A stretch of 64,000 bases of DNA, from assembly GCA_033239525.1 (NCBI GenBank), contig BSYO01000026.1, positions 9,348,371 through 9,412,370 of the forward strand. The letters run 5' to 3'. The position numbers were made by a program, and so were the translations under genes. The notes beneath the pieces are model-generated. The model was given only the letters and a program-made list of their open reading frames with translations. It made no database searches and was not told where the DNA came from. This stretch comes from Nepenthes gracilis (lineage: Eukaryota; Streptophyta; Magnoliopsida; Caryophyllales; Nepenthaceae). Every line of letters starts with the position of its first letter. The first letter of the stretch is position 1. Below are positions 1 to 11,613 of the stretch, one piece after another.

Positions 1-121
1 CACACTCTCGCATAAACAATCAGATAAACAGATAAAAATAACAATTTTATTAATGGAAATATGTTACATGTACAAGCATTCCAATTCATGTATGCACGAC
101 TTACCTCAGCTTGTTTGTGCC

Positions 122-1326
122 TTATTGGTAGTACCTTTTGAGATGGGTAACATTCCGGGTCCGAGGGACCAATTTACCGTTCTGTGTGCGCAGCTTGTAC
201 GTTCCATTCTGGAGGATCGCCGAGACATGGAATAGGCCCTCCCAATTTGGGGAGAGCTTGTTCCTGTGGGCGGTCTTGCCCGTTGCCTCTACACTCCAAA
301 GGAGTAGATCCCTGACCTCGAGCGGGTGAGCCTTCACCCGATTATTGTAGTACCGAGCGATGCGTTGCTGGTAGGCTATCGTCCTTAGGCGCACCGCATT
401 GCAAATTTCTAGGAGCAAGTCTAGACATTCTCTAAGCCGCTAGGAGTTGTCAATGGGGTCGAAGTATTCGATTCGAAGGCTGGGGAGCCCCACTTTGATG
501 AGGATGACCGCTTCAACCCCGTAGCAAAGACTAAACGGCGTCTCCCTCATGGGTTTCCCCGGGGTCATGCGGTATAACCAAAGCACAAAAAGAAGCTCAT
601 CAGAGCTCAGGAGCCCCCTACATCCTCAAGTTAGTCTTTAGTTCATGCAGTAGCGTCCGATTTGTCACCTCGACCTAACTGTTAGCCTGCGAGTATGCTA
701 CGGACGTGTGAACCAATCTGATACATAAGTTAGTACAATATTTAGTGAACTGTTTGACATTGAATTGGGTTCTATTGTTGGTCACTATAACTTTAGAAAT
801 CCCAAACTGACAAACAATATTCTGATAGACGAACTCCGTCGCATTCTGTTAGGTTATGCGTACCAGGAGAGTTGCCTCGACCCACTTGGTAAAGTAGTCG
901 ATGCCGACGATGCTAAACTTTCTCTATCTGGAGGTCAAGGGCAATGGCCAGAGGATATCAAGCTCCCATTATGCGAAGGGCCATGGGCCCTACAGGCTCT
1001 ACAGCTACATGTGCGGCTGATGGCTTAGGGATTATGGACTTAGCAGCTCTTGTACTTCTTGACAAAGTCCATGGCGTCTCACTTCATCGTGGGCCAAAAT
1101 AAACCTTGCCACAAAATTTTGAATGCGAGATTTTTCCCTCCGACATACAAACGGCACACAGGTAGGCTTCGCCCAGTGCGTATTCGGCTTCCTCCGATAT
1201 AAGGCATTTCAGGTAGGGAGTCGAGTATCCTCGCCAATACAGTCTTCTGTTAATGATTGTGTACCATTCAGCCATCTTCTTCATCCACTTGGCCTCTTTG
1301 GGGTCTTCCGACAGCGCCCCATCCAT
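122..1326 (-). pseudogene. Element A integrase (zinc-binding, core and C-terminal parts), broken
   Basis: The zinc-binding part reads at 1326-1084. The catalytic core follows, with a frame reading GIDYFTKWVEA around 880-910, the usual block at the first catalytic Asp. A later block near 450-560 reads MTPGKPMRETPFSLCYG, matching the conserved end of the core. The C-terminal tail at 418-122 ends in THLKRYYQ, the usual terminus in this lineage. Integrase inserts the cDNA copy into host DNA. The pieces lie in different frames with stops between them, so no functional enzyme can be made. The same terminal motif is recognisable in B (ALHLKWCYQ) and C (TIHLKKYYQ). Confidence 0.85.
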
Positions 1327-1485
1327 CAGATACTTCTAGTACAGGGTCATTCAGTTGTCTTTGGCGATCTATAGCACCTCATGTTCCAAGCCGTCTATGC
1401 TGGGGACGACAAGAACCTCCCGCATGCTCATGGCGTAATACTCCTGAGATCCCATTGATACGTTCTTAGCTAGCTGGTCGGCCTT

Positions 1486-1990
1486 TCAGTTCTCCACTCT
1501 TAGGATATATTCAATTTCAAAATTTTTGAACGCCTGGGCTTGGGCCTTCACCTTTGCTAGGTATTTAGTGAGTTGCAAGTTCGATGCCTCTAAGACTCCC
1601 TGGATCTGGTTAACCACTAACTCTGAGTCGTTGCACATGACCAACACTCTTATAGAGCATTTCCTGGCCAGCCGGAGCCCTATAAGGAGGGCCTCGTACT
1701 TCGCTATATTGTTGGTGGCTGAGAATCCGAGCGTAAGAAAGTACTTGATCTCCAAGCCGTCGGGTGTTCCAAGCACGACTCCGGCCCTACTGCTCATTTG
1801 CGTGGCCAATCCGTTGTCGTTGAGGGTCCACACAGGGAGGTTCGCGGCGTCTGCGTGTTAGGTCTAGTCTGGGGCGTCAAGGACTGGGGTCGCCATTCTA
1901 ACCACAAAGTCCACGAGGGCTTGGCCCTCAAGGGTTAGCCTTAGTCAGAACTCTACATCGAACTTATCCAACTCTATGGCCCACTTGACC
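1486..1990 (-). pseudogene. Element A RNase H domain, partial
   Basis: An open stretch at 1833-1486 reads a plant gypsy RNase H: LATQMSSRAGVVLGTPDG, then NNIAKYEALLIGLRLAR, then VMCNDSELVVNQI. The AKYEA block carries the catalytic Glu, and NDSEL sits where the second catalytic Asp is expected (D preserved in CNDSE). Upstream, to about 1990, the preceding strand is recognisable in another frame. RNase H degrades the RNA template during reverse transcription. The homologous block of element C is at 37196-37620. Confidence 0.8.
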
Positions 1991-2039
1991 AGTCGTCTGG
2001 ATGTCTTGAGCTTCTACAGGATCGCCTTCAGAGGTTGGT

Positions 2040-3439
2040 TAGTCAGCACAATTATTCAAAGCGCTTGAAAGTACAATCTTCGCTTTCGGACGGAATTGAT
2101 GAGAGTCAAAGCAATTATCTTGACGTGAGGATAGCGAGACTTCATGTCATTCAGCACATTGCTCACATAATACACGAACCGTCGCTCGTTTCCCTACTAC
2201 TAGATAAGGACCAAATTGACGACCGTATCTAACACCGTCAGGTAAAGATACAGGTCCTCTCCCTCCGAAGGGGAGGTTAGGAGCAAAGGATTAGTGAGAT
2301 ATACCTTTAGCTCCTGGAATGCTATCTCGCACTCGTCTGTCCATCGAAATCTAGTTAACTTTGTTCTTCTAAGGGCCTTGAAGAACGGTAGATATTTCTC
2401 CGCAGACCTAGCCAGGAATTGCGAGAGGGAGGCGAGCCACCCTGTGAGTTTCTAGACTTCCTTTATGATCCACGGAGGGCTCATGTCGAGGATGGCTCTG
2501 ATTTTCTCCGAGTTCGATTCAATACCGCGGTGGGATGCTATGAAGCCTAGGAATTTTCTGGAGGTCACCCCGAATACGCATTTGGCCAGGTTGAGCTTCA
2601 TTCTGTAGGCTTAAAGCACCTCGATAGTTTCTGTCATATCACAAACGTGATCATCGGCTACTTTACTTTTGACGAGTATATCGTCTACGTATACCTCCAC
2701 ATTCCTACCGATCTAGGCTTTGAACATCTTATTCACAAGCCAACTTAGAGAGCGCTTTGAATCAAGGGTATGACCTTGTACGATGTCCCTTGGTTGGTCA
2801 TGAATGAGGTGTGCTCCTTGTCATTAGGGCTCATCCTTTTTGGTTGTAGTCTTAGTAGGCATCCATAAAGTTCAGGAGTTTATACCCGGACGTGGAGTCC
2901 ACTAGTTGGTCGATCCGATGAAGCGAAAAACTGTCTTTCGAATAGGCCTTATTCACGTCAGTGAAATCGAACCATGTCCGTCACTTACTGCTACTCTTGT
3001 TCACGAGTACAACGTTCGACAACCAATCCAGCTATTGGACTTTCCTTATGAATCCGACATCTAATAGCTTCCTCACCTCTTCTCTTATGGCTACCAATTT
3101 TTCAACTGAGTGGTTCCTGTGCTTCAACATGACGAGTTTGTGACCGGAATCGAGACCCAACTTGTGAACCATTACTCCTGTTGGTATATCGGGTATGTCA
3201 GCAGAAATCCATATGAATGCATCGGAGTTTTGCTTGAGGAAGTCCACGAGTTGGCCTTGGTCTGGCGCGGAGAGAGATTCGTCGATGTGCGCGCACTTTT
3301 CTTGTTCGCTAGGGTCCAAGGGGACCAGTTCCGTCACCTCTCCTAACTGAGCCTGTAGCAATGATGCCTCATTGCCAAAGTCTAGGTCCTCAGTTGGTTG
3401 GCTTGGAGCGGCAGGGATAACCTGAGATAGGTAGCACAT
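2040..3439 (-). pseudogene. Element A reverse transcriptase, broken but with YVDD box
   Basis: The first part at 3439-3032 reads an RT N-terminus with the usual lead-in (acidic region, then a block ending REEVRKLLDVGFIRKVQ). Further along, in other frames, the catalytic box reads [12 protein letters not shown] (YVDD codons at 2693-2682). The downstream palm/thumb and connection follow to about 2040. RT copies element RNA into DNA. In-frame stops and frame changes break it. The length of about 1.4 kb fits RT plus connection, so the region decayed by point changes and small indels rather than by a large deletion. Confidence 0.85.
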
Positions 3440-4165
3440 TCATCCTATCATCTGATCGCTGAGCGCCTTGCCGACCCTACACGGGGTTGGGAACTTTGCC
3501 TTCAAGTGAGGGATCAACATCCCGGCCCTGGAGGTGGCCAGGAATGGCCAACCTAGAATGGCGTTGTAGGCCGATGGAAAGTCGACAACGAGGAACGTAA
3601 GCATGCGCGTAGCTGTGCATGGGTAAGTTCCCATAATGACCTCCAGTTGAATCTCACCTTGCACAGGCCCTGGTTCATTATCCAGGCCGTAAAGAGATCC
3701 TTCGATTACTCTCATCTAATTCTTTTTTAGACCAAATTTAAAAAATACATCGAGGTACAACAAATCTCAAGGGCTTCCATTATTAATAAAAACTCGCCTC
3801 ATTTGGTAGTCAAACGTAGCGTTTGAGACGAAGGCTGATACAACAAGAGAGTTTAAATGAGGGGAAGTTACATGTGTCATACCGTCGTCGCTAAAACTAA
3901 TTACATCAGCACTAACCCCTACTCTCGCTCTCTTATTGTTGGACGTAGCCTCGGGCCGGTCGTGGTCGCTGCTTCTGGTCGGCCTGCTTGAGATCATGCT
4001 AATGACGCTAGTGGTGATTTGGTTCCTTGGTTGATTTCTGGCTTCGGCGGCGGCGGCCTCGAGGGCTTGCCCCAAGCTTTTTAGGAATTGAGTGAGGTGT
4101 CCACGGTGGATTAGGTCTTTGATTTTCCTTTGCAAGGTCGGGCAATCTTCCGTGGTATGCCCCAA
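3440..4165 (-). pseudogene. Element A gag C-terminus and aspartic protease, catalytic Asp changed
   Basis: At 4165-3767 the frame reads GHTTEDCPTLQRKIKDLI, the gag end typical of Tat-like elements, then a spacer, then LVVSAFVSNATFDYQMRR leading to the protease active-site position. That position reads INNGSP rather than the expected D-(T/S/N)-G-S, so the catalytic Asp is Asn here. The second protease half at 3715-3440 reads FLVVDFPSAYNAILGWPFL, matching the conserved SAYNAILGRP block with R changed to W. The protease would mature the gag-pol polyprotein; this copy cannot. Confidence 0.8.
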
Positions 4166-5584
4166 AAACAGGTGGTAGTGACTATTTCGTCTAGTCTCCA
4201 GCCTCTGGGTTCTTCAGCGCTTTGGGCCACTTCAGGAATTTCTCGTCTCGAATCTGTATCAGAATATTCGAGTGAGTATCATTCAGGGGAGTTAGGGTCA
4301 AGGGCTTGTACTCCCTTTGGACACTCAGCTCAAATCTCAGTTGCTTGCAGGTTTCCGAGAGTGGTCACCATCTCCACTTTTCTTCTTTCCAACGGCCAAT
4401 CCTTTCAGCTGTCGATCCACGCGTTCGGGGCATTTAGCCTATTTGGCCTCCTCAGCCGCAATGTAGGCCTGAACGATAGCCTCAACTTTCCGGAAGAATT
4501 GGGGGCACTGGTTTGCCAGGTGCTTGAAAAACTCCCCAGTCGCTAATGCGACGATGAAGGCACTCAGCTTCATCTCGTCGGAGAGCTGGAGGATTCGGTG
4601 AGTTTCGGCAATAATGTAGTTGAGGAACTGCTTCAAGCTCTCCTCTGGCTTCTGGTAGTGGTGGACAAGGTGTTAGGACTACTTTTCTTCTCTCTGACTG
4701 GAAGCAAATTGGTACAAAAAACAGTTTATGAGCTCATCGAAAGAGCGAATCAAGTTGGGCCAAAGGCCATGAAATTAGAGCCTGGCTTCTCCCCTAAGCG
4801 TTAGGGGAAAGCACTGACACATAACGGCCTCACTCACCCTGTGAAAGGACAGCACTGTGCGGAAGTAGTCTAGGTGGTCCATCGGGTCTATACTCCCGTC
4901 ATACGGATCCAGCGCAGGCATTTTGAACTTGGGGGAGTGGTTGTGTCCGAATACTCATGGCGAATGGTGACCTCCGCAGGTCGAGCCCCTGTCTTCGGGC
5001 TCCCCCTTGAACACGTGCTGTCGTAACTTCTTTACTTTTTCCTCTATAAGAGGGGTGAACCCACTCCTCTACGCATTGATGAAGTCTTAGAGTTTGGAGT
5101 TCTCTTGGAGGTCATGTAGGTCATGACAACCGCCCACGTAGGGTAGTAGAGTATTGCATAACCCTCTCTTCTGGTCATGGGCCTCCTATCATTGCGGGAG
5201 TTGCGAGGGTTCTATCGCTCTGGACTTTCTTTCCACACATCCCGGCTTGGCAGGCTCTAAGCTGTTGTTTGGGCCTTGCTGCTAGAGGCCGCCTAAGCCT
5301 CGACGTTGTCAGGCTTGATTTTCCTTACTTGCTAAGGCCTTCGCCCTGGGCTTACTTCGCCTACAAGTCGACGCTTAGGGCCACGGGGGAGAGGCTCCCA
5401 TCCATTGTGCTCCAGGTTGAGTGCACGGCTCCTGAAACATCTGCTTTATGTCATCCACATCCGCAGCCAGTTTGTGCACGTCGGGCACGAGTTGCTCGCA
5501 GGCATAGATACCCATAGAGGGGTCATCGCCGCGGGCGGCAGTGTCCCTTGCCGGTGCGCTTACTTGCGCTCTAGTGTTGACCAT
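4166..5584 (-). pseudogene. Element A gag, broken
   Basis: A start codon at 5584-5582 opens MVNTRAQVSAP, which resembles the gag start of element C (MVNTMAQTNAPTKD) and B (MANARARASSP). The retrotransposon gag core is visible at 4636-4439 (MKQFLNYIIAETHRILQLSD, then LATGEFFKHLANQCP). An upstream stretch reads LYFMAFGPT and FDELINCFLYQF in other frames. Gag forms the particle that packages element RNA. Several stops and frame changes interrupt it. Confidence 0.8.
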
Positions 5585-5638
5585 CTTCAGAGTGAGAGAC
5601 TGAACATTGGGACAAGTGATTAGACTTTGTCATCATTC

Positions 5639-5657
5639 TCATAGACGACACCAATAA
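5639..5657 (-). other. Element A primer-binding region
   Basis: Just inside the LTR the minus strand reads TTATTGGTGTCGTCTATG. The same position in B reads TCATTGGTGCTGTTTTAG and in C TCATTGGCGTCGTTTTTG. The shared TTGGYGYCGTY core directly after the LTR end is the expected place for the tRNA primer site of plant Tat-like elements. I do not assign the tRNA. Confidence 0.65.
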
Positions 5658-6541
5658 TGGGTCCCTAAGTTCGGGTTCTCGTGCGGATTAGGGAGCCTTC
5701 GGATTCCTCGTCCGTGTTAGATTGCGAATGGGTTCGGTCTCCGTGTTTCTTAACTTAGACCTTGCATACTACAAATTACAAATAAGAGGTCAAAGGATAG
5801 TGGGAGGTTATCTCACAGAAAACACTCCGATGCTTAAGTAAAAAATCTTTCCGCGAGAACGAAAAAATGCACGCATGAAAGTGAACGTGATGAGAATGCA
5901 TAGATGTATGAATGAGGAGAGTGTATGAGATTTTTGAAGAAGGCTTAAGCTCTGTAGATTGCACCACTATGAGTGGGTCACTATTGCCTCCGTAGGGAGG
6001 TGGTGGCTCGAGGAAAGAGAGTTGGTTCTTTCTTATTGAGATTTTGAGTGCTGGCTGAAGGATCGAGAGCTTGATCTCAGGTAACTGCTTGGGCTCTTTC
6101 AGAGAAGTTGGAATCAGATCCCTTCTCCGTTGCAGGAGAGGGTATTTGTAGGCACATTGAGGGAGGCTTTGGGAGTCAGAACCTTCGACAAGTGGCTTGT
6201 CAAGATTCGTCGACTGTTGCGCGCTGGCAGTGGCCAGTAGTGTCAGTTGTTGCCTTATGGAAGCGAGGAGATTGCTGTTGGGCGTGGCCAACACAGGCCT
6301 ATTGACTTTGTTCGAATTGGTTGAGTAGCTATTGAGACGGTGTGTGTTGTGACTTGTCAGCGTTGACCTCATCTCTTATTGGCCGATATCCTCTGAACCA
6401 GCACCTCTTGCACCGTTCGCCTACGGTCGCCACCGCAGGGCGCAAGCACGCTGATTGGCTGTTCGTCTGGGGTGCCAAGTGGGTCACATTTTTGGATCTC
6501 TTGGGGCGTCATTACTGGGGCTGGACTCTTCTGTTGATCAA
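5658..6541 (-). repeat. LTR of element A (5' LTR in element orientation)
   Basis: The inner edge is set by the primer-binding region at 5657. The outer edge near 6541 (plus strand ends TTGATCA) is an estimate from the spacing seen in B between LTR start and TATA. On the minus strand CTACAAATACC around 6150 looks like the LTR TATA box and matches CTACAAATACCTC in B. The partner LTR is outside the window. A 198-codon open frame inside this LTR is taken as chance. Confidence 0.6.
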
Positions 6542-6798
6542 GCCCTTCTTTTTTTAATCGGGCATCGTTAATTTTGATCTAAATTCGTGTTGGACCTATT
6601 AATATTAAAATAAAAAATAATATTAAAATAAAAAAAAATTAAAAATTTTAAAAAAGTCTTAAGCATTTTTTTACTAAAAATTAACTCCCACCCCCCCTTT
6701 TTTTTTTTTGGGTGTGGAAAAAACACACGTTCTTAGTGGTCTCTTCCATACATAATTTTCTCTCTCCTCATCGCAGACAGACAGTCCATCATCATTCC
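6542..6798 (+). promoter_or_regulatory. SHL upstream region and 5' UTR
   Basis: Only about 260 bp separate the inferred LTR edge of element A from the SHL start codon. The stretch holds an AT-rich block (6598-6660), a C-run followed by a T-run near 6690-6710, and a CT-rich segment at 6757-6775 of the kind common in plant 5' UTRs. No clear TATA box can be assigned. If A's LTR really ends near 6541, the SHL promoter must be very short or lie partly in the LTR. Confidence 0.4.
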
Positions 6799-9700
6799 AT
6801 GGCCAAAGCGCGCGCTTCGAGACGTTCTCTCGATTCTTACAACATTAAAGCCATCAACAAAACCATCAAGCGTAAGTCTCTCTCTCCGCTTGTTAATCGA
6901 AACGAGAGAAATTCTTTTTTCACTTCTAGAAAGTTGTGTGTCGATTTTTTTCGCTGACCGTGTCGACGTTTTTCGGCGACGGTGCTGTGTTGAGCAGCCG
7001 GCGACTTCGTGCTGATGCGTCCGGCGGACAGTTCAAATCCATCGTACGTGGCGAGGGTGGAGAAGATAGAGGCCGACGCGAGGGGTCACGTGAGGGTGCA
7101 CGTGAGGTGGTATTACCGGCCGGAGGAATCGATCGGCGGCCGGCAGCAGTTCCACGGCTCGAAGGAGCTTTTCCTCTCCGATCACTACGATATACAGAGC
7201 ACAGACACCATCGAGGGGAAGTGTACGGTCCATAGCTTCAAGAGCTACACGAAGCTGGACTCTGTCGGCAACGACGACTTCTTCTGCCGTTTCGAGTACA
7301 ACTCCTCTACCGGCGCTTTTACTCCGGATCGCGTCGCAGTGTACGTTCCTAAATGAATATTCGTTTTTTTTGGAATGCGGGTTGTCCTCTTTAGCGACGA
7401 AACTAGGTTCTTTTGCCTTTTTATTTCCCGTCGGAATTTGCGATAGTATTAACTAATGCGTGTTCTAAATGTTAGGATTATCTTTGCTCAGTGTCCTATT
7501 TAGGTCAATTGTTTATTATTAATTCTTCAATTATGTAAATATTTTGGTGGAATTATTGTTATTTAGTTTGATAGCCTAGTTGATTGCATTAGAAATGTAC
7601 TATCTGGGGATAAACTCCATTTTTTACGTGTTCAATCTGCCTCGCGTTAGGAAAGTTTCGGTTTTTCTCATATAAATGATCGTTAAGCTGTCAGCTGAGG
7701 ATTAATGTGTGTGAAGACTAGAACATTCATTTTCCTATCTGGCAGGTACTGCAAGTGCGAGATGCCATATAACCCTGATGACCTGATGGTTCAGTGTGAA
7801 GGATGCAGCGATTGGTGAGTTTCCATGCCTCTGGATTTATCATTGAAGTAGCCAATTTTTATTTTTATTTTTTTGTTTTCTATTCCTTAGGCCATGTCTC
7901 TGGCTTTTATATGTATGCTTGTTCTATAGACATATCATTTTATTAGGGCTTTGTGTAGAATACTCTGCATTTCTTTCTATGAATTTTGAGAAATAATGCT
8001 CGATTACGTTTTGTGTTAAATATTTTGCTTTGAGTTAGGTGATTCTAGATGTGCGTTGGGAAAATGTGGTTGATGAGTGGCACTTTCTCCATAGTAAGAA
8101 AATGACTGAACGCTACTGCATGTAACATAACTGATAAAGGTTGTATTTGTTCTGTTCCACCATGATCCTGTTAATCAATTCAGCTGAAATACTGAATTTG
8201 CTACTCGGGGTTATTTCATGATTGGTAACTTCTTGTATCAGTAAGATCCCTCCTTTTCCATTGAAATGTTGTGTTCAGTGAGTTGCACTTATGGACATAA
8301 TGGCTCCGAGATCTTGTCTTGAAAATTCAAGATTTGACTGAGAAGTGGTTTCATTCAGTTTTGTTCAATGCTTGATAGCATCCCAATTTGCTAAAACTTC
8401 AAGATTTCCATGATGGAGGATGAGCCTTTTGTACGCACCTTGTTATGCACTCAAACTCTGGATAGTGAGAGCGGATTAACAATCAAACTCCAATGTCAGG
8501 TGACCAAATATATGTGTGTTCAGGTGTGAGGACTGATAATTATATGTATCACCGTGGGAATATATATGTTGTTATGTCGTTCATTTGTTGCACATTCAAC
8601 CGGCTACAAGAGATTTTTTAAGTGTCTACTAAATATTGAAAAAGAACTGTTTTAGCTGCATTTCTTGACACCTTTCCAACTTCTGTTCTGATATTGTGCC
8701 TGTCTCTATAGTTTTACAAGAAGGAAAATGCTAAATAAAAACTCTTTACATTGTAATGTAGTCTCTATATTGTGCCAGGTAGAAGAAAATAGAAGCTTCA
8801 GAAATGACTAACCTTTTCTATAATATTGTAATGTAGTCTGGCTTCCTCTCTGTGCAAAAAGTTGAACTGGGAGTGTTGTTAAGATCAATTCAGCGGTTTG
8901 GTAGATATATTAATCCCTTTTGGAACAAATTTTAGCATTTCATTTTTTCTATGGAAGCATATAACGGGCTCTAATATGCCTTGCACGCACACTTTACATC
9001 AATGTGTGCATGTAGATCTATTATGCATGTATGTCCTGCTCCTTTAAGGAGCTGATAGTATGTGCCTCAAAGAAATGGATGCTTCGATAATCCCTCTTTC
9101 AACCCACACTTGCATGTGCATGCAGGAATGACAGAAGCTGAAAGTGGGGGAGAGAGAGAGAGAGAGAGGAAGTCCTTTGAACTTTTGTTTTGCACTATTT
9201 TTGTCTATCCATATGCTTGCTTGTTTGTGACGGTGAATTATATTTAGATTAGTTTCCCATTTTTGAGAAATTTTGTGGCCAATTTTTATTTGAAAGTTTT
9301 GCACCCAAAGTAGAATGGTTATTTAATGCTAGCAGTTAAGCCCACATCTTATGTAAGTAGGATGAACAAGATATTGAGGAATTGTCTATACATAAATCAT
9401 AATTATTGATAAGGGCCTTGAAATTTGCTATTAGCTAAAGAGCATCCTCCAAATTTACTGGTCTAACTAAGCTGCATTTGACTAAGGATAGAAAGATTTT
9501 ATGGGTTGAAAATTGAAAATGATTTATGAATTGTTGGGCCATCTCAACGTGTTTGGTATTTCAAAATCTGAAATGGGTTTGGAATCAGTTGTAAATTGAA
9601 ACCCAACTAGACAACTGTCCTGCTAGCATTAGTTAATAATGGTTTTCACCTGAAAATGATATTAGGTTTTCTCAGAAACATCATAGAAATTTTGGCAATA

Positions 9701-11578
9701 AAAATATTGTGGAAGTCGATTTGATCAAATTGTAGTTTTGGTTGAGGAGGTAGAGTGCTTGACTTTCTGCTCTGGCTTCTCTTATAAATTAGGCTCGGTT
9801 GAAAAAGGGTTTGAGTTTTGTTGCCACATTGTTCTATGAGGAACCATGAGGTGTATGTCTTTATCCTTGTATATGTCCTTAGAGCTAATTTGGTTTATGG
9901 GAGCTTCAGACACAGGAATTAGGTGTAAAAATGGAAACAAAAAATGGATACATGCAAACAGAATGGCCAAATGATTAGACAACAAGAAGGCAGCAACACT
10001 TGAGTAATTATAGTTTAATATACTCCACAATATTCTATCAAATTCCTTTCATTTTTATACCCGCCATAATCTTGGATGTGGTAATTATAGAATTTAGGGG
10101 ATTTGATTCAAAATTTGTTCAATCATGAGCATTATGATTTACACAAAGTGCATAGTACGAAATGACATTTAAGTTGTTTTTGTAGCTGCATATAATATGC
10201 TCCTCCTAAATTCTGTTTTGAGAAATCCTGGGTAGGCCAAAGCCCCAAAGAGAGTGATCTTGCATATTGTTGAGAGCATAGTATCTCATTAAAAAATGTT
10301 CCCACCTTTTGTAAGTGTTATCATAAGGCTTTGCCTTGTTGCAAACATAATGTGAAGTTTTCTGTAGTCCCCTCCTTCCATGGTTTCTGAAATAATATGA
10401 AGCTTTCTTTCTTCTGCATAAAGAAGTAACTGCATGTTATAAGCCACTGAAGAAGTCTCTGGTCTGTTACTTTTGATCCAGGTTTCATCCTGCTTGCATA
10501 GACATGACTGCGGAGGAGGCTAAACGACTAGATCGCTTCTTCTGCCAAAGTTGTTCCTCTGAGGATCAAAAGAAGTTGCAAAATCCACACGCTGCCTCCA
10601 GACAGTCAAGTACAAAGGTATCTTTGAAATGCATTTATTATGAATTAATATTGCATGAGTTGATGAATTTTTATTGCCCCAGGAGACAACATAAAGTACT
10701 TTTATTTCTTTATTTGTTTTTCTTTTTTCTTCGAATATGATCTTTAAATGTTGCTCTATTTTTGAGGACATCTTGTCCCGGTTGATTTTTTAGCTAAATA
10801 ATTCTGGCCTTATCTGCTAATTGAGATTAAAAATGATTTGTTTGGCTGCTTCTTACGGTCCATCCGGTGCAAAGGACTGCTAGGAATGCACAAACAGAAA
10901 TCTACAATTGGGTTTAAGAGAATTCTGTAGTTAGTCAATGGTGGTTTAGTATTCTCCACGGAGTTAAATTCCATGGATATGGGAATGAGAAAATAGAAGT
11001 TTGCTTCCAAAATTTCAATTTTTTCCTAAAGGAGAATTTCATTATGGGGTAGCATGATTTCCTGGGAATGAACTTCTCATTTTTATCCCCATTTCACCTA
11101 TAGCTTGGGCAATCAAGCTCTCATATTAGGAGTTCTGTTAGATTATCTTTTTTTTTTTTTTTATCATCCATCACTTTTCCAATACTGAGGAGTAATTCTG
11201 ACACTCTCAATGTGTAGAATTATGACTAAATATTAAAATATATTGGACTCATTATATAATTATAGTCATTCAAATTATTAGGATAAAATTTTCACCATTA
11301 GGATTATCGGATAACTCTAACTACTCCCATGTATTTGGTTTTGGTTCAATCAAGTTATGATGGGGCCATTGATCATACTGATTTTGAGACCAGAAAGTAA
11401 CTTCGCATCTTTAACCATAGCAGTCAAGAACTGATTATCTGAACTGCATTTTTATTTTCACTTTGTGCTATGACATCATAAATCCCTATTATTATTAGCA
11501 TAACCCATACTTATCCTGTCACTAAATATGGGTTTTATGGGTGTGTTGTAGCTGAATACAAAACGCCGAAGACGGTGA
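6799..11578 (+). CDS. SHL: SHORT LIFE-like BAH-PHD histone reader, five coding exons
   Basis: Coding exons: 6799-6871, 6998-7340, 7746-7814, 10482-10617 and 11552-11578, all with GT-AG introns and joining in phase. They total 648 nt, 215 residues plus TGA. The start [14 protein letters not shown] is followed by a BAH domain (about residues 25-140) with [22 protein letters not shown] finger (about 140-195) follows, with [25 protein letters not shown] and FFCQSC supplying the C4HC3 zinc ligands. Arabidopsis SHL and its paralogue EBS read methylated histone H3 and repress flowering genes (established). The block [18 protein letters not shown] matches SHL better than EBS. The last exon is 27 nt and adds a basic KRRRR tail. 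Intron 3 is 2667 bp. All sites look intact, so it is probably functional; cDNA would confirm the last exon. Confidence 0.93.
7815..10481 (+). other. Large third intron of SHL
   Basis: The intron runs from GTGAGT to an AG after TTTTGATCC. It is AT-rich and contains an (AG)n run at about 9151-9170. I see no convincing coding or element structure in it; the small open frames around 9044-9304 lie over the repeat and look like chance. Confidence 0.7.
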
Positions 11579-11613
11579 TCCATAGCTTCTGAAGACGGTG
11601 ACCCATAGCCTCT
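11568..11613 (+). repeat. 23-bp tandem duplication across the SHL stop codon
   Basis: Unit 1 (11568-11590) and unit 2 (11591-11613) both read GAAGACGGTGAYCCATAGCY then TCT, with two differences. The SHL stop codon (11576-11578) lies in unit 1 and the second unit falls in the 3' UTR. The protein end is set by the first unit. Confidence 0.9.

Larger units (their letters stand above)
1..6541 (-). mobile_element. Element A: degenerate Ty3/gypsy retrotransposon, Tat-like, truncated by window edge
   Basis: Read on the minus strand, the order is LTR (6541-5658), primer-binding region, gag, protease, RT, RNase H and integrase, which is the Ty3/gypsy order. Every domain is recognisable by translation, but frames are broken by stops and frameshifts, so the element is dead. 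The gag start and the integrase C-terminal tail resemble the matching parts of elements B and C. The long gag-protease spacer with the GHTTEDC motif is typical of plant Tat-lineage elements (family knowledge). The second LTR, and any ORF beyond integrase, lie left of position 1. The LTR outer boundary is approximate because there is no second LTR to align. Confidence 0.9.

Noticed and set aside
5776..6372. 198-codon minus-strand open frame
   Set aside because: Lies wholly inside the LTR of element A across its TATA box; no recognisable domain.
9044..9304. Open frames on both strands in SHL intron 3
   Set aside because: They overlap an (AG)n repeat and carry no motif.
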